From Lederbergia citrisecunda (GTDB lineage Bacteria > Bacillota > Bacilli > Bacillales > Bacillaceae_C), in contig NZ_JAGYPJ010000001.1 of assembly GCF_018343695.1 (NCBI RefSeq), forward strand, positions 186,001 to 250,000: a stretch of 64,000 bases of DNA. Direction: 5' to 3'. Made by a program: the position numbers and the translations under genes. Below are positions 1 to 9,977 of the stretch, piece after piece (position 1 is the stretch's first letter; each line of letters begins with the position of its first letter). The notes under the pieces are model-generated. The model searched no databases. It had not been told where the DNA came from and worked only from the letters and a program-made list of their open reading frames with translations.

Positions 1-2
1 GT

Positions 3-293
3 ATATCAGGTACTGGAACGGAAATAGAATTATCATTAGAAAATGAAACGACTATTGATCATATTGTTTTAAAGGAAGATATAGCATTTGGTGAACGGGT
101 ACGTAAATTTGAAGTTTCAGTCTTCATCGATGGAGAATGGAAAATAGTATATGAAGGTTCAGCAATTGGACATCGGTACATTAAACAAATTCCTTCTAAC
201 AAATCGACTAAATTAAAGTTAGTAGTGTCGGAATCAGTTGAAATACCATTAATTAAAGAGTTTTCATGTTACTGTGCGAATAGCTTGGAATAG
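3..293 (+). CDS. Alpha-L-fucosidase (GH29), C-terminal fragment
   Basis: The frame is open from the left edge to a TAG at 291-293 (96 residues). The fragment reads as the C-terminal beta-sandwich of GH29 alpha-L-fucosidases: a TGTEIELSL strand, a DHIVLKEDI segment, then VFIDGEWKIVYEGSAIGH-like strands typical of discoidin-like tails. GH29 enzymes release terminal L-fucose by a retaining mechanism, but the catalytic barrel lies outside the window, so the activity is inferred. The next gene on the same strand is a GH95 fucosidase, which supports the call. A galactose-binding-like tail of another glycosidase is the main alternative. Confidence 0.62.
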   Translation: MSGTGTEIELSLENETTIDHIVLKEDIAFGERVRKFEVSVFIDGEWKIVYEGSAIGHRYIKQIPSNKSTKLKLVVSESVEIPLIKEFSCYCANSLE

Positions 294-326
294 GAATGCT
301 GCACGATAATTTTAATTAATATAAAA

Positions 327-366
327 GGATACATGAAGGTCATGCACTGAAGTGTATTCTTTTTTA
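327..366 (+). terminator. Weak Rho-independent terminator after the GH29 gene
   Basis: GGATACA (327-333) can pair with TGTATTC (353-359), followed by a run of T. The stem is only 7 bp with one G-T pair, so some read-through into the GH95 gene is possible. Confidence 0.45.
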
Positions 367-447
367 GTGAAAATAAAGTTTTATTAGTAATATTGCGAAA
401 CAGAGATATGCTTCTCTGAAATAAATAGAAAAGAGAGGGATAAACAG

Positions 448-2817
448 TTGAATCAATTAACGTATAAAAAATCGGCCAAGACTTGGACTGAAGCTATGCC
501 TTTAGGTAATGGGCGAATTGGTGCTATGCACTTTGGTGGGATTGAGGTAGATCAATTTCAGTTGAATGAAGATACGTTATGGTCCGGCCCACCTGCTAAA
601 GACAAGAAATATGATGATAGGGAATCCCTTAAAAAGGTAAGAAAACTAATAGATGATGAGAATTATGAAGAAGCAATAAGTGAAACGAAGAATATGTTTG
701 GCCCATTCACTCAATCGTACATGCCGCTTGGAAATTTAAAGATTCAATATTTACATGGAGATGCTGCTAGGAGATATGAAAGAACTTTAAATATCGAAGA
801 GGCAATATCGTCCGTAAAATACACAGTTGGAAAAGTAGAATACACGAGGGAAGCTTTCATTTCTCATCCACATCAAGTATTGGCTATTCAACTTACAAGT
901 TCAGTGGAAAAAAGTTTAAATGTAAATATCACACTGGATAGTTTGTTAAAATATAAAATTTCAAATTCTGAGGGAAACATAATAATACAAGGTATTTGTC
1001 CTGAAAAAAGTGAACCCAATTATATTCATGAAGACGAAATGCCTATTCTTTATGGAGAGTTTGGAGAAACAGATGCGATTCATTTTGAAGGAAGATTAGG
1101 AGTTTCGGTAGAAGACGGGAAAGTCACTTCTGAAAACGGCATTCTTTCCATTACTAATGCAAGTAAAGCAATACTATACTTTTCTGTTGCAACTTCATTT
1201 AAGGGTTTTGATCAATTACCCGGGAAATATTTTGGCGAATTGACTCGAATAAATGAAGAGATTTTGGCAAAAGCGATGAGCATTTCATATGAAGAGTTAA
1301 AAGCTGAACATATACGAGATTATCAAAGTCTTTATAATCGTGTTGAATTCTCTTTGGACTACGAAAAGCCTGAAGAAATTTTTGATACGGACGAAAGAGT
1401 GAAGAAGTACGGTTCGAACGATTTAGAAATGGTTGAACTATTATTCCAATATGGACGATATTTATTGATATCTTCATCGAGAGAAGGAACACAACCTGCC
1501 AATTTGCAAGGGATTTGGAATGACTTAACTCGTCCACCGTGGTCATCCAATTATACAGTTAACATCAACGCAGAAATGAATTATTGGCCAGCTGAAATAA
1601 CGAATCTAGCAGAATGTCATCGACCTCTATTAAAACTTGTAAGTGAATTAGCGGTAAATGGCGAGAAAATGGTAAGTGATCGCTATGGATTAAGAGGATG
1701 GACAGCTCATCATAACACGGATTTATGGAGACATGCTGATCCAGTTGGAGGTGACCGTCATGGAGATCCAATATGGGCGTTTTGGCCAATGTCAGGCCCT
1801 TGGCTATGTAGACACTTATGGGAACACTTTTCGTTTTCTCAAGATCGAGCATTTTTAGAAACTGAAGCACTTCCAATTATGAGAGGTGCAGCTGAATTTT
1901 GTTTGGATTGGTTAATAGAAGATGAAAATGGTTATTTGACTACCTCACCTTCAACTTCTCCAGAACATCTCTTCTATACTGACAAAGGACAAGTTGGCTC
2001 AGTTACGAAAGGTGCGACAATGGATCTGCAACTCATTTGGGATTTGTTTACAAATTGCATCGAAGCAACTACTGTTCTTGGTCTAGAAGATGAATGGGTA
2101 GAGAATGTGAAACAGGCAAGAGAACGTCTGTATCCAATGCAAATAGGTAAATATGGTCAATTGCAAGAATGGGCGATGGATTATGAAGACGTTGAACCGC
2201 ACCATCGCCACGTTTCTCATTTATATGGTGTTTATCCAGGGAAGCAAATTACGGATGGACCACTCTTGGATGCTGTCAAGCAGACACTTAACCGTAGAGG
2301 AGACCAAGGAACTGGGTGGAGTCTTGGATGGAAAATCTGTCTATGGGCAAGGTTAAAAGATGGTGAACGAGTGAATGCACTGTTTCAACAATTATTTAAC
2401 GTTGTCGAAGAGAAAAATGAAGTTTTTGTTGGTGGAGGGATATACCCGAATCTATTAGGGGCACATCCGCCGTTTCAAATTGATGGAAACTTCAGCTATA
2501 CAGCTGGAGTAGTAGAAATGATCATTCAATCTCATAATGGCTATGTTGAACTTTTACCGGCACTTCCTTCAACTTGGATCAAAGGATCTGTTAATGGAAT
2601 TCGAGTTCACGGTGGATTTGAAGTAAATGTGTCCTGGGATAAATTACAAGTGAATGAAGTAGAAGTAACTTGTAATGCCGAAAATTCATTTATTCTAAAA
2701 TCCAGTAAACCTGTCATCGTTCGTGAAAAAGAAAAAGAGGATAAAATGGTAGAGCCAGTTGATGGATTAATTGAGATTGATATGAATAGAAACCAGAAGT
2801 ATCAATTACTATTTTAA
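448..2817 (+). CDS. GH95 family alpha-L-fucosidase
   Basis: A 789-residue protein, full length for GH95 inverting alpha-1,2-L-fucosidases. The N-terminus ([16 protein letters not shown], then [10 protein letters not shown]) is the family signature. The catalytic (alpha/alpha)6 barrel carries [12 protein letters not shown] near residue 373 (the two Asn that activate water in the B. bifidum AfcA enzyme), SPSTSPEH near 503 (general acid Glu) and QIDGNF near 677 (Asp). All family catalytic positions are present. No signal peptide is seen, so it probably acts in the cytoplasm on imported fucosylated oligosaccharides. The start is a TTG with GAGAGGG just upstream. Some GH95 members act on L-galactosides, so the exact substrate is uncertain. 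Confidence 0.93.
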   Translation: MNQLTYKKSAKTWTEAMPLGNGRIGAMHFGGIEVDQFQLNEDTLWSGPPAKDKKYDDRESLKKVRKLIDDENYEEAISETKNMFGPFTQSYMPLGNLKIQYLHGDAARRYERTLNIEEAISSVKYTVGKVEYTREAFISHPHQVLAIQLTSSVEKSLNVNITLDSLLKYKISNSEGNIIIQGICPEKSEPNYIHEDEMPILYGEFGETDAIHFEGRLGVSVEDGKVTSENGILSITNASKAILYFSVATSFKGFDQLPGKYFGELTRINEEILAKAMSISYEELKAEHIRDYQSLYNRVEFSLDYEKPEEIFDTDERVKKYGSNDLEMVELLFQYGRYLLISSSREGTQPANLQGIWNDLTRPPWSSNYTVNINAEMNYWPAEITNLAECHRPLLKLVSELAVNGEKMVSDRYGLRGWTAHHNTDLWRHADPVGGDRHGDPIWAFWPMSGPWLCRHLWEHFSFSQDRAFLETEALPIMRGAAEFCLDWLIEDENGYLTTSPSTSPEHLFYTDKGQVGSVTKGATMDLQLIWDLFTNCIEATTVLGLEDEWVENVKQARERLYPMQIGKYGQLQEWAMDYEDVEPHHRHVSHLYGVYPGKQITDGPLLDAVKQTLNRRGDQGTGWSLGWKICLWARLKDGERVNALFQQLFNVVEEKNEVFVGGGIYPNLLGAHPPFQIDGNFSYTAGVVEMIIQSHNGYVELLPALPSTWIKGSVNGIRVHGGFEVNVSWDKLQVNEVEVTCNAENSFILKSSKPVIVREKEKEDKMVEPVDGLIEIDMNRNQKYQLLF

Positions 2818-2852
2818 GATTGGTGAGGTTATTATATTTTAATTGCCACTAC

Positions 2853-2975
2853 GTTGATTGAAGCGGAAGGCGCAAGACTCCTGCGGGAAGAGTCTACGGG
2901 AGATCCCACAGGCACGATTGCCGAGGAAGCTCTCGAACTCCCCGAGGAAAGCGAGCGCCTGGAGCGGAAATCAAC
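2853..2975. repeat. Dispersed intergenic repeat, family B, copy 1
   Basis: A GC-richer element bounded by GTTGATT and AATCAAC, with the segments CGGAAGGCGCAAGACTCC and GCGCCTGGAGCGGAAATC inside. A diverged, longer copy lies at 62220-62458. Elements of this type recur between genes in Bacillaceae. No coding capacity is evident. It lies between the GH95 stop codon and the terminator hairpin. Confidence 0.7.
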
Positions 2976-3060
2976 ATCCATATTCAGAGCCTTAACAAAA
3001 GGACAAAAAAAGCGAGGGATAAAATAAACTGTACCCTTTGTAAAGGACATTAGAAAAAGG

Positions 3061-3939
3061 TTATGCAACTTGGAGAAGATGATTTCTGTATTCAACAGGA
3101 GTCATCTTCTTTAAATTCCATTGATACCTAAAATTATTGTGATAAGTCATATAACTTCTTATTTCCTTTTTAAGTTCATCTAAAGAACTACATGTCTTTA
3201 TAGTAGCTTCATCCTTAAGATGTCCAAAAAAAGATTCTTGTGGTGCATTATCCCAACAGTTTCCCCTTCTTGACATCGATTGCTTTAGCCCCAGTTGCTT
3301 AACTTGTTTTTGAAAAGTAGGACTAGTGTAATGTCCGCCCTGATCCGAATGAATAAAAGCTCCTTCAGCAAACTCTATTTTTCTATTATTTTTTAACTTT
3401 ACTAATGTATCCGTAGCTAGATCCAATGTAAGTTTATCGGATACGTTATAGGCCACTATTTCATTCGTTGACCCGTCTAAAATAGTGGATAAATAAGCCT
3501 TTTGATTCTTTCCATAATAAAGATAAGTGATGTCTGTAAGCAGCACTTTACCTGGAATATCTTGTTTGAACTCTCTATTTAGTAAATTGGGCAATATGGA
3601 GTGTTCCTGGGTAGCCTTTAACATTTTCTTATAAGGATTAGCTCTTCTAATAGGACATACAATATTATATTTCCTCATGATTCTTCGTATTAGCTTTAAG
3701 TTGTATGTAATATTAAACTGCTTTTCTAAGGTCATTTTAATCTGTCGGGCGCCTTTAGTACGGCGTTTATAATGAAAAGCCTTTAAAATAATATCTTTTA
3801 GTACTAAATCTTTCTTCTCTCGTCGATTTCTTATTTCCTTTGATTCTACAGAGAAATATTTATAGTAACCTGATCGTGAAACCTGTGAAAGCTCGCACAA
3901 ATAACCAACCATATTTTTAAGTTCGTACTCTTCAATCAC
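3061..3939 (-). CDS. IS3-family transposase OrfB (DDE integrase domain)
   Basis: The frame holds a retroviral-type integrase core: first Asp in LLTDITYLYYG, second in FIHSDQGGHYTS and Glu in NAPQESFFGHLKDE. The N-terminal part is the HTH_21-like region found in IS3 OrfB (SQVSRSGYYKYF). A GTG at 3939 opens the listed frame, but the frame is open upstream into orfA. The slippery A AAA AAG (4017-4023, minus strand) allows a -1 frameshift that would fuse OrfA to OrfB, the usual way IS3-family elements make active transposase. OrfB alone is therefore probably not the functional product. Confidence 0.9.
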   Translation of the reverse strand: MIEEYELKNMVGYLCELSQVSRSGYYKYFSVESKEIRNRREKKDLVLKDIILKAFHYKRRTKGARQIKMTLEKQFNITYNLKLIRRIMRKYNIVCPIRRANPYKKMLKATQEHSILPNLLNREFKQDIPGKVLLTDITYLYYGKNQKAYLSTILDGSTNEIVAYNVSDKLTLDLATDTLVKLKNNRKIEFAEGAFIHSDQGGHYTSPTFQKQVKQLGLKQSMSRRGNCWDNAPQESFFGHLKDEATIKTCSSLDELKKEIRSYMTYHNNFRYQWNLKKMTPVEYRNHLLQVA

Positions 3940-3977
3940 TGAGTGAATTAAAAGAAACTTCTGTTCAGCAGAAACCT

Positions 3978-4397
3978 TTACTTGTTTATCTTCACTCCCC
4001 TTTCCATCATGTCTAGCTTTTTTAACAACTCGTTCTCCGCACGAAGAAGGTGAATCTGAGCCTCTAACTTTGCATTTTTTTCTTCTAGTGAAAGTTCCTT
4101 TTCAGACGGTCTCCCAGAATTCGTTGTACGTGCATCCTGAAGACCAAATACCCCAGATTCTTTAAATGCTTTTCTCCATCTATAGGCAGCCTTATGAACT
4201 CTGACTATTCCAATCAGTTCAACGTCAAAACCATGATCTTCAAAAACCTGTCTAGGTGTCTTGCCATTCTCTGTTTCAGCTATCAATATTCTTTTAAATT
4301 CATCTGAATAAGTAATACCCTTTGAACTAACAGATTTAGCATATGGATTATTAGAAAGTAATTTTATTTCTTTCTCTGAAAAGTGTTTTTTTGTCAT
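3978..4397 (-). CDS. IS3-family OrfA (helix-turn-helix DNA-binding protein)
   Basis: A roughly 139-residue protein with a transposase-type HTH (YSDEFKRILIAE...WRKAF) and a C-terminal leucine-rich coiled coil (LEEKNAKLEAQIHLLRAENELLKKL) usual for IS3 OrfA. A CGGAGAA ribosome site precedes the ATG at 4397, so I prefer this to an upstream TTG at 4436. The LLKK codons carry the A6G slippery sequence leading into OrfB. Role: binds the terminal repeats and, when fused to OrfB by frameshift, forms the transposase. Confidence 0.87.
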   Translation of the reverse strand: MTKKHFSEKEIKLLSNNPYAKSVSSKGITYSDEFKRILIAETENGKTPRQVFEDHGFDVELIGIVRVHKAAYRWRKAFKESGVFGLQDARTTNSGRPSEKELSLEEKNAKLEAQIHLLRAENELLKKLDMMERGVKINK

Positions 4398-4514
4398 TTT
4401 ATTTTTCTCCGATTCCACATTTTGTTCATTATACAAAAAAGTACCCTATAGGGCAGACCTTTTTTAGTGTCTACTCTATAGGGTACAGTTTAAAAATCCC
4501 ATCGCCTTTTTAAT

Positions 4515-6155
4515 TTATTCACTTAGCACTTTTTCTATTTCCCTATTAATCTCTTCTCTAATTTGGAAGATATATTCCTTATCTTTTGGATAATCAGAGA
4601 AAGTGATCGTTTGACATTTTTCAATTATATTCAAAACAAAATCTTTTCCTTTTAATTGTTCTAGCCATTGAAACGCGCGCAAATCTTGCAATGCGTGATA
4701 AAAGACTCGGGAGCGAATAGACGGAACTGCTTTTCCATCTTTCCCAGGATAGACGAGGAATGTATCACCTGAAGGAAAAGCATTTTTTGCATCCGTTATG
4801 ACATAAGGATCAATTGGCTCTATCGAGTATTGACTGTTGTAAAAATTATATCCCCAATGAAGAAATCCTTCGATGTCGTATTTGAATAATTGTGTAGCGA
4901 TAATTCGATTTCTTGCTGAAGGCATCGCCATAAATCGATTGCTTACTTTTTGATTTTGGGCACAGCAATAATAGGTCCATAAATTTGGGACATTATGTTC
5001 GATATATGTTTGAATATGGTCATTTGCGACTATAGGCTTCGTTACAATGCCTTTTTGGTAGAATGAAAAATCACTTAATGCATCTATAATTTTAAAATCT
5101 TTCAGATAGGGTTCAGCCAATTCTTTAGCTTTTGTATAAGTAGCTATATTTGATTCGTTTGGTTCATCGGATATATGAAAATAAACTTTCTCCGAATCCC
5201 AATTTGCTTTTAAAAACTCAGTCAAAGCAGGGAGAAACGATTCTAAAAGCAATCGATATTCTTTACTATCAGCAGCTACATCCCAACCGAATTTTCTAAA
5301 AAGAACCCCATCCTCCATCACCATTATTTTAGGAGTAAACTCGGCACCCCATTGTGTAAATAGATGGGCGATCTCAATGTAATTAATTCCGTTGCGTTTA
5401 CATATATCTAGCCATTTTCTCAGTAATGAAAAATCAAACTCATACTTACCATTTTCATAAGAAATTTGCACGAGTTGAACCGTTGTTCGCTCGCCTCCAA
5501 CTTTCGTATCTAATGGAGGTGTAAAAATTGGAGTAAGGATCATATTGATTCCATTCTCACTTGCTGTACGAATGAAATTTTCGATGATTCTCCAATGTTC
5601 TTCTGAAAAAACTTCTGCATTATAATAATTCGCTAAACAATCTGTATGAAACCATTGAGTATGTATTAGTTTTTGTTCAGGTAAATTGTGAGGGATGACT
5701 CGAATCGTTAAAGATTGTTCGAAAATGGATTGATGACTTTCATCAGTAATATGTAATGTTAACGACTTTTCTCCCGCAGCACCTGCACTTGGACAAACAT
5801 CAATCCATATAGAGTTCCAGCCATCTGTTTCTAGGTCAATTCCTTCAGCAGTTACAGGCTCCAGTAAATCGGGAAATAACCCTGATTCAGTCGAAAGGTA
5901 ATTCTCATCGTGTGAATCGGGATAGGCTGGTAGATTAGAAGGCACCTTTTTCACATGGCTTATGGATGTTAGGAGTGTATCATCCGCTCCTACTTTAATG
6001 TGAATCTTTTTATTATCATTAGATCGATACGCGAGTTGAAAAGAAAATTGTTCATTTTGAAAAATAGAAATATCATTCATAGGTGTCGTATTTGGTGGGG
6101 AATCAGGAAATATTTTTTCTAATGAATCCGATAATTGAAATTCAATATTAGCCAT
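4515..6155 (-). CDS. GH123-like glycoside hydrolase (DUF4091), probable beta-N-acetylgalactosaminidase
   Basis: A 546-residue protein. The N-terminal half is a beta-sandwich (EQFSFQLAYRS, IDVCPSAGAAGEKSL). The C-terminal half is a TIM barrel with KVYFHISDEPNES near residue 327, an Asp-Glu pair that matches the catalytic pair of GH123, whose members use the substrate acetamido group. Further family features are HTQWFHTDCLA and the terminal DLRAFQWLEQL. No signal peptide is seen. GGAGG is spaced 8 nt from the ATG at 6155, so the upstream TTG at 6170 is rejected. The gene is divergent from lutR and convergent with the GH95 gene. Cleavage of GalNAc glycosides is inferred from the family. Confidence 0.75.
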   Translation of the reverse strand: MANIEFQLSDSLEKIFPDSPPNTTPMNDISIFQNEQFSFQLAYRSNDNKKIHIKVGADDTLLTSISHVKKVPSNLPAYPDSHDENYLSTESGLFPDLLEPVTAEGIDLETDGWNSIWIDVCPSAGAAGEKSLTLHITDESHQSIFEQSLTIRVIPHNLPEQKLIHTQWFHTDCLANYYNAEVFSEEHWRIIENFIRTASENGINMILTPIFTPPLDTKVGGERTTVQLVQISYENGKYEFDFSLLRKWLDICKRNGINYIEIAHLFTQWGAEFTPKIMVMEDGVLFRKFGWDVAADSKEYRLLLESFLPALTEFLKANWDSEKVYFHISDEPNESNIATYTKAKELAEPYLKDFKIIDALSDFSFYQKGIVTKPIVANDHIQTYIEHNVPNLWTYYCCAQNQKVSNRFMAMPSARNRIIATQLFKYDIEGFLHWGYNFYNSQYSIEPIDPYVITDAKNAFPSGDTFLVYPGKDGKAVPSIRSRVFYHALQDLRAFQWLEQLKGKDFVLNIIEKCQTITFSDYPKDKEYIFQIREEINREIEKVLSE

Positions 6156-6313
6156 TATAAAGTCCTCCAATTTCTATCTATTGATGTTATAGTAAAAACT
6201 AGTTTGATTCTTTCACTTAGTAAAATAGTGTGATAAAAACATATTAATTCCTTTGAAGATTTTTAGCAATTGAGAAAAATATAAAAAAGCGATGAAAAAA
6301 GGGTGAATGTCAA

Positions 6314-7042
6314 TTGAAATACAAAGAAATAAAACCTACAAAACTGTATGAAAAGGTGGCTGAAGCCATTCATGAGATGATCCGGTCTGGCCAATTAAAG
6401 CCAGGAGATAAATTAGATTCTGTAGAGCAGCTGGCAGAAAACTTTCAGGTAGGTCGCTCCGCTATTCGAGAAGCATTGTCAGCACTGAGAGCGATGGGAC
6501 TTGTAGAAATGAAGCAAGGGGAAGGGACTTATATAAAAGAGTTTAGCTCGGATCAAATTGCATTTCCCTTGTCCACAGCGATTTTAATGAATCAGAATGA
6601 TGTGGAGAATTTATTGGAAGTAAGGAAAATAATCGAAGCAGGTACTGTTGCATCCGCCAGCCAAAAAAGGACAAGCGAGAATTTAAAAGCTATGGAAACG
6701 GCATTAGAAGAAATGAAAACTGCGAATGGCAATGAAGAATTAGGGGAAAGAGCGGATCTTGATTTTCATCTTGCCATAGCGGAAGCGTCACAAAATCACC
6801 TTCTAGCTAGCTTGCTAAATCATGTTTCAGGGCTTATGCAAGAAACAATGAAAGAAACGAGACGACTTTGGCTTTATTCGGGACAAATAACAACAGAAAA
6901 ACTGTATGAGGAGCATAAGCATATATATGAGGCTATTTTCCAAGGAGATGAAAAGGTAGCTCGAAAAGCGATGGTGCAACATCTTGAAAATGTAGAGGGT
7001 GTTTTGAGTGAGTATTATGAAAAAACCTCGAATAAACTCTGA
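6314..7042 (+). CDS. lutR: LutR-type GntR/FadR-family repressor of L-lactate utilisation
   Basis: A 242-residue protein with an N-terminal winged HTH (residues about 8-70, SVEQLAENFQVGRSAIREALSALRAMGLVE) and an all-helical FCD effector domain with metal-type ligands (DLDFHLAIAEAS, then EEHKHIYEAI). B. subtilis LutR (YvfI) has this architecture and represses lutABC; here lutABC follows on the same strand. The start is TTG at 6314 behind AAAAAAGGGTGA. An ATG at 6307 is out of frame. A 760-bp repeat-rich gap separates it from lutA, so the two are probably transcribed separately. Confidence 0.88.
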   Translation: MKYKEIKPTKLYEKVAEAIHEMIRSGQLKPGDKLDSVEQLAENFQVGRSAIREALSALRAMGLVEMKQGEGTYIKEFSSDQIAFPLSTAILMNQNDVENLLEVRKIIEAGTVASASQKRTSENLKAMETALEEMKTANGNEELGERADLDFHLAIAEASQNHLLASLLNHVSGLMQETMKETRRLWLYSGQITTEKLYEEHKHIYEAIFQGDEKVARKAMVQHLENVEGVLSEYYEKTSNKL

Positions 7043-7094
7043 TATATGTATTTGCACAGTGAGGCCTTAAGAGGTTTATAAATTTATCTAGCAA

Positions 7095-7635
7095 CATCCT
7101 CAAACCGTTTATTGAGGTCTTGAGAAAAGAAAATTTGTCTGACGAAGGTCCTCAATCCGTTTATAGAGGTCCTGAGAATAGAAAATTTGTCTGACGAACG
7201 TCTTCAATCCGTTTATTGAGGTCTTGAGAATAGAATATTTGTCTGACGATGGTCCCCAATCCGTTTATTGAGGTCTTGAGAATAGAAAATTGTCTAACGA
7301 ACGTCCTCAATCCGTTTATTGAGGTCTCGAGAATAGAAAATTTGTCTGACGAAGGTCCTCAATCCGTTTATAGAGGTCCTGAGAATAGAAAATTTGTCTA
7401 ACGAACGTCTTCAATCCGTTTATTGAGGTCCTGAGAATAGAAAATTTGTCTGACGAACGTCCTCAATCCGTTTATTGAGGTCTTGAGAACAGAAAAAATG
7501 TCTGACGGACGTCCTCAATCCGTTTATTGAGGTCTTGAGAACAGAAAAAATGTCTGACGAAGGTCCTCAATCCGTTTATTGAGATTCTGAGAATAGAAAA
7601 TTTGTCTGAGGAAGGTCCTCAATCCGACTATTATG
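7095..7635. repeat. Tandem-repeat array 1: ten 52-bp units
   Basis: GAGGTCTTGAGAATAG recurs at 7114, 7166, 7218, 7270, 7321, 7373, 7425, 7477, 7529 and 7581. Each unit holds AAAATTTGTCTGACGAA and an inverted repeat CCTCAAT-CCGTTT-ATTGAGG that can form a 7-bp hairpin. Units are 80-95 percent alike by eye. There is no ribosome site and no long ORF. The array fills most of the gap between lutR and the lutABC promoter. Confidence 0.95.
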
Positions 7636-7716
7636 GGCCCACAAGCATTGCAAGTTTTCTTTAAACGTCAACAATCAGGTTTAGAAAACGGAAGGATCCG
7701 TCATAAAATTAGTTTA

Positions 7717-7761
7717 GTCATCAGATGACCTGTTGACTATAGTGCTTCATAGGAATACAGT
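7717..7761 (+). promoter_or_regulatory. lutABC promoter with adjacent palindromic operator candidate
   Basis: TTGACT (7733-7738), a 17-bp spacer and TACAGT (7756-7761) form a sigma-A-like promoter. Three bases upstream lies a perfect 13-bp palindrome GTCATCAGATGAC (7717-7729), a plausible LutR site given its position. The match to LutR is inference. Confidence 0.6.
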
Positions 7762-7803
7762 AGATTTATATGAAACTTCATTTTTCGAGAGCAGGTGAAA
7801 AGT

Positions 7804-8520
7804 TTGAAAGTCAGTCTATTTGCTACGTGTTTAGTTGACATGTTTCATAGTCATGTTGGTAAAGCAGCAGTTGAATTATTGGAACGGCTAGGTTGCGAAG
7901 TTGATTTTCCTGAGTCACAGGTTTGCTGTGGTCAGCCAGCCTATAATAGTGGATATGTGAAAGATTCAAAAGAAGCTATGAAAAGAATGATAAGAGCATT
8001 TGAAGATGCTGAATATGTCATAGGTCTTTCGGGTTCTTGTGCTTATATGTTCCATGAATATGAGAATATTTTTAAAGGGGATCCTGTTTGGGAACCTAAG
8101 GCAAAAGCTCTTAAACAAAAAACATATGAATTAACGGAATTTATTGTAGACGTTTTAAAAATTGAAGATGTTGGAGCAGCGTTTAAAGGACATGTAACGT
8201 ACCATACCTCCTGTCATATGACAAGACTGTTAGGTGTAACAGAAGCTCCTATGAAACTATTAAATAATGTGAAGGGGCTTGAAAATACGGAGCTTCCTGG
8301 AAAACATCAATGCTGTGGATTTGGTGGGACTTTTTCGGTGAAAATGTCCCAAATTTCAGAACAAATGGTAGATGAAAAAGTACAACATATAGATGAAACG
8401 GAAGCAGAATTTTTAATCGGTGCGGATTGTGGCTGTTTAATGAATATCGGGGGAAGAATGGACCGAGTTGGAAAACCTGTAAAAGTAATGCATATTGCGG
8501 AAGTTTTAAACAGTCGTTAA
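7804..8520 (+). CDS. lutA: L-lactate oxidation iron-sulfur protein LutA
   Basis: A 238-residue protein with two cysteine-rich CCG domains: [11 protein letters not shown] near residue 40 and CCGFGGTFS near residue 175, each preceded by a further Cys-containing motif ([18 protein letters not shown]). Such domains bind a non-cubane iron-sulfur or heterodisulfide-type cluster. LutA, LutB and LutC together oxidise L-lactate to pyruvate in B. subtilis. The TTG start at 7804 gives the family N-terminus [12 protein letters not shown] and has AGGTGA in front of it; a GTG at 7795 is the alternative. lutB follows after 26 bp. Confidence 0.93.
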   Translation: MKVSLFATCLVDMFHSHVGKAAVELLERLGCEVDFPESQVCCGQPAYNSGYVKDSKEAMKRMIRAFEDAEYVIGLSGSCAYMFHEYENIFKGDPVWEPKAKALKQKTYELTEFIVDVLKIEDVGAAFKGHVTYHTSCHMTRLLGVTEAPMKLLNNVKGLENTELPGKHQCCGFGGTFSVKMSQISEQMVDEKVQHIDETEAEFLIGADCGCLMNIGGRMDRVGKPVKVMHIAEVLNSR

Positions 8521-8546
8521 ATTTTTGAAAAAGCGGGGTGATTACT

Positions 8547-9977
8547 ATGCCAATGAAAATTGATACTGGCGATTTTAAGAAGCGTGTAGATACCGGAATT
8601 CATAATACTTTTATGAGAGGAGCCGTTTCAAGCGCACAAGAAAGACTACAGACAAGACGGTTGGATCAAGCAAAAGAACTAGGAAACTGGGAAGAATGGC
8701 GTTCTCTTGGAGAAGAAATCCGCCAACATGTTTTGGAAAATCTCGACTATTATTTGTATCAATTAAGCGAGAATGTCTCAAAAAGAGGTGGGCATGTTTT
8801 CTTTGCGGAAACACCGGAGGAAGCTAATGAATATATTCGTGGTGTTATTGAAAAGAAAAATGCCAAAAAGATTGTAAAATCAAAGTCTATGGTAACGGAA
8901 GAAATCAATTTGAATCCGTACCTCGAGGAAGCTGGATGTGAAGTAATCGAAACGGATTTAGGTGAGTACATCCTTCAAATAGATGATCACGACCCGCCAT
9001 CACACATTGTTGCACCAGCGTTACATAAAAATAAAGAACAGATCAGGGACGTTTTTACAGAAAAATTAAGCTATCAACTGACTGAAAAACCGGAAGAATT
9101 GGCTTGGCATGCAAGGCAAATGTTGAGAGATGAGTATTTGACAGCTGATGTTGGTATTACTGGCTGTAATTTCGCTGTGGCCGAAACAGGATCGATCTGC
9201 TTAGTGACAAATGAAGGAAACGCGGATCTTGTCACAGCATTACCGAAAACACAAATTACAGTCATGGGGATGGAAAGACTTGTTCCTACATTTGAGGAAT
9301 TGGAAGTCCTAGTCGGCTTACTCACTAGAAGTGCCGTTGGACAAAAGCTCACAAGCTATATTACCGTTCTGACCGGGGCAAAAGATGAAGGAGATGTTGA
9401 CGGTCCCGAAGATTTTCATTTAGTCATTGTCGATAATGGCAGATCCAATATTTTAGGTGGAGAATTTCAATCGGTTCTTCAGTGTATCCGTTGTGCTGCT
9501 TGCGTAAATGTATGTCCTGTTTATCGTCATGTAGGTGGACATTCGTACGGATCGATTTATTCTGGTCCTATAGGTGCTGTCCTATCACCTTTATTAGGTG
9601 GGTATGATGATTATAAAGAACTCCCTTATGCTTCCACTTTATGTGGTGCTTGCACAGAAGCTTGTCCTGTAAAAATCCCTCTTCATGATTTATTGCATAA
9701 GCATCGTCAAGTGATCGTTGAGAAAGAAGGAAGGGCTCCAATCTCTGAAAAACTTACCATGAAAGCATTTGGATTGGGAGCTGCATCACCATCACTTTAT
9801 AAAATAGGATCAAAAATAGCTCCTACAGCGATGAATCCCTTTACTGATGGGAACAAGATATCTAAAGGAGTAGGTCCATTGAAAGCATGGACAGAAATTC
9901 GGGATTTCCCTGCTCCGAATAAAGAGAGATTTCGAGATTGGTATAAAAATCATAAAAAAGGTGAGGATCAATCATGA
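8547..9977 (+). CDS. lutB: L-lactate oxidation iron-sulfur protein LutB
   Basis: A 476-residue protein with an N-terminal LUD domain (residues about 60-290, [13 protein letters not shown] and [14 protein letters not shown]) and two 4Fe-4S ferredoxin motifs, [12 protein letters not shown] near residue 310 and CGACTEACP near residue 367. The C-terminal DUF3390-like tail is complete. It is thought to pass electrons from lactate to the respiratory chain with LutA and LutC. The ATG at 8547 is preferred because GGGGTGA lies 5-6 nt upstream and [10 protein letters not shown] matches the family start; the GTG at 8538 overlaps the ribosome site. It overlaps lutC by 4 bp. Confidence 0.95.
   Translation: MPMKIDTGDFKKRVDTGIHNTFMRGAVSSAQERLQTRRLDQAKELGNWEEWRSLGEEIRQHVLENLDYYLYQLSENVSKRGGHVFFAETPEEANEYIRGVIEKKNAKKIVKSKSMVTEEINLNPYLEEAGCEVIETDLGEYILQIDDHDPPSHIVAPALHKNKEQIRDVFTEKLSYQLTEKPEELAWHARQMLRDEYLTADVGITGCNFAVAETGSICLVTNEGNADLVTALPKTQITVMGMERLVPTFEELEVLVGLLTRSAVGQKLTSYITVLTGAKDEGDVDGPEDFHLVIVDNGRSNILGGEFQSVLQCIRCAACVNVCPVYRHVGGHSYGSIYSGPIGAVLSPLLGGYDDYKELPYASTLCGACTEACPVKIPLHDLLHKHRQVIVEKEGRAPISEKLTMKAFGLGAASPSLYKIGSKIAPTAMNPFTDGNKISKGVGPLKAWTEIRDFPAPNKERFRDWYKNHKKGEDQS

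Larger units (their letters stand above)
3025..4491 (-). mobile_element. IS3-family insertion sequence (about 1.47 kb), intact-looking
   Basis: The ends are inverted repeats starting TAAACTGTACCCT and continuing GACAYTARAAAAGGT. The two overlapping frames orfA and orfB lie on the minus strand. AAAA flanks both sides (3021-3024, 4492-4495) and may be the target duplication, although it is low in complexity. Inside the right end, GTACCCTATAG (4441-4451) and CTATAGGGTAC (4476-4486) form an 11-bp inverted repeat just upstream of orfA. Both reading frames are open and the DDE residues are present, so the element may still be mobile. Confidence 0.88.
3005..4512. terminator. Bidirectional terminator of the GH95/GH123 pair, split by an IS
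   Basis: The left arm AAAAAAGCGAGGGAT (about 3006-3020) and right arm ATCCCATCGCCTTTTT (4496-4511) are complementary apart from one bulge and one mismatch. They would form a terminator hairpin between the two convergent glycosidase genes. The IS3-family element occupies what would be the loop. Confidence 0.6.

Noticed and set aside
1199-1876. Antisense ORFs across the GH95 gene (also similar ones over lutB, thrC and others)
   Set aside because: They mirror strongly conserved coding sequence on the opposite strand and lack ribosome sites.
7095-7635. Array 1 as a CRISPR array
   Set aside because: Units are tandem copies along their whole 52-bp length with no unique spacers, and no cas genes are present in the window.
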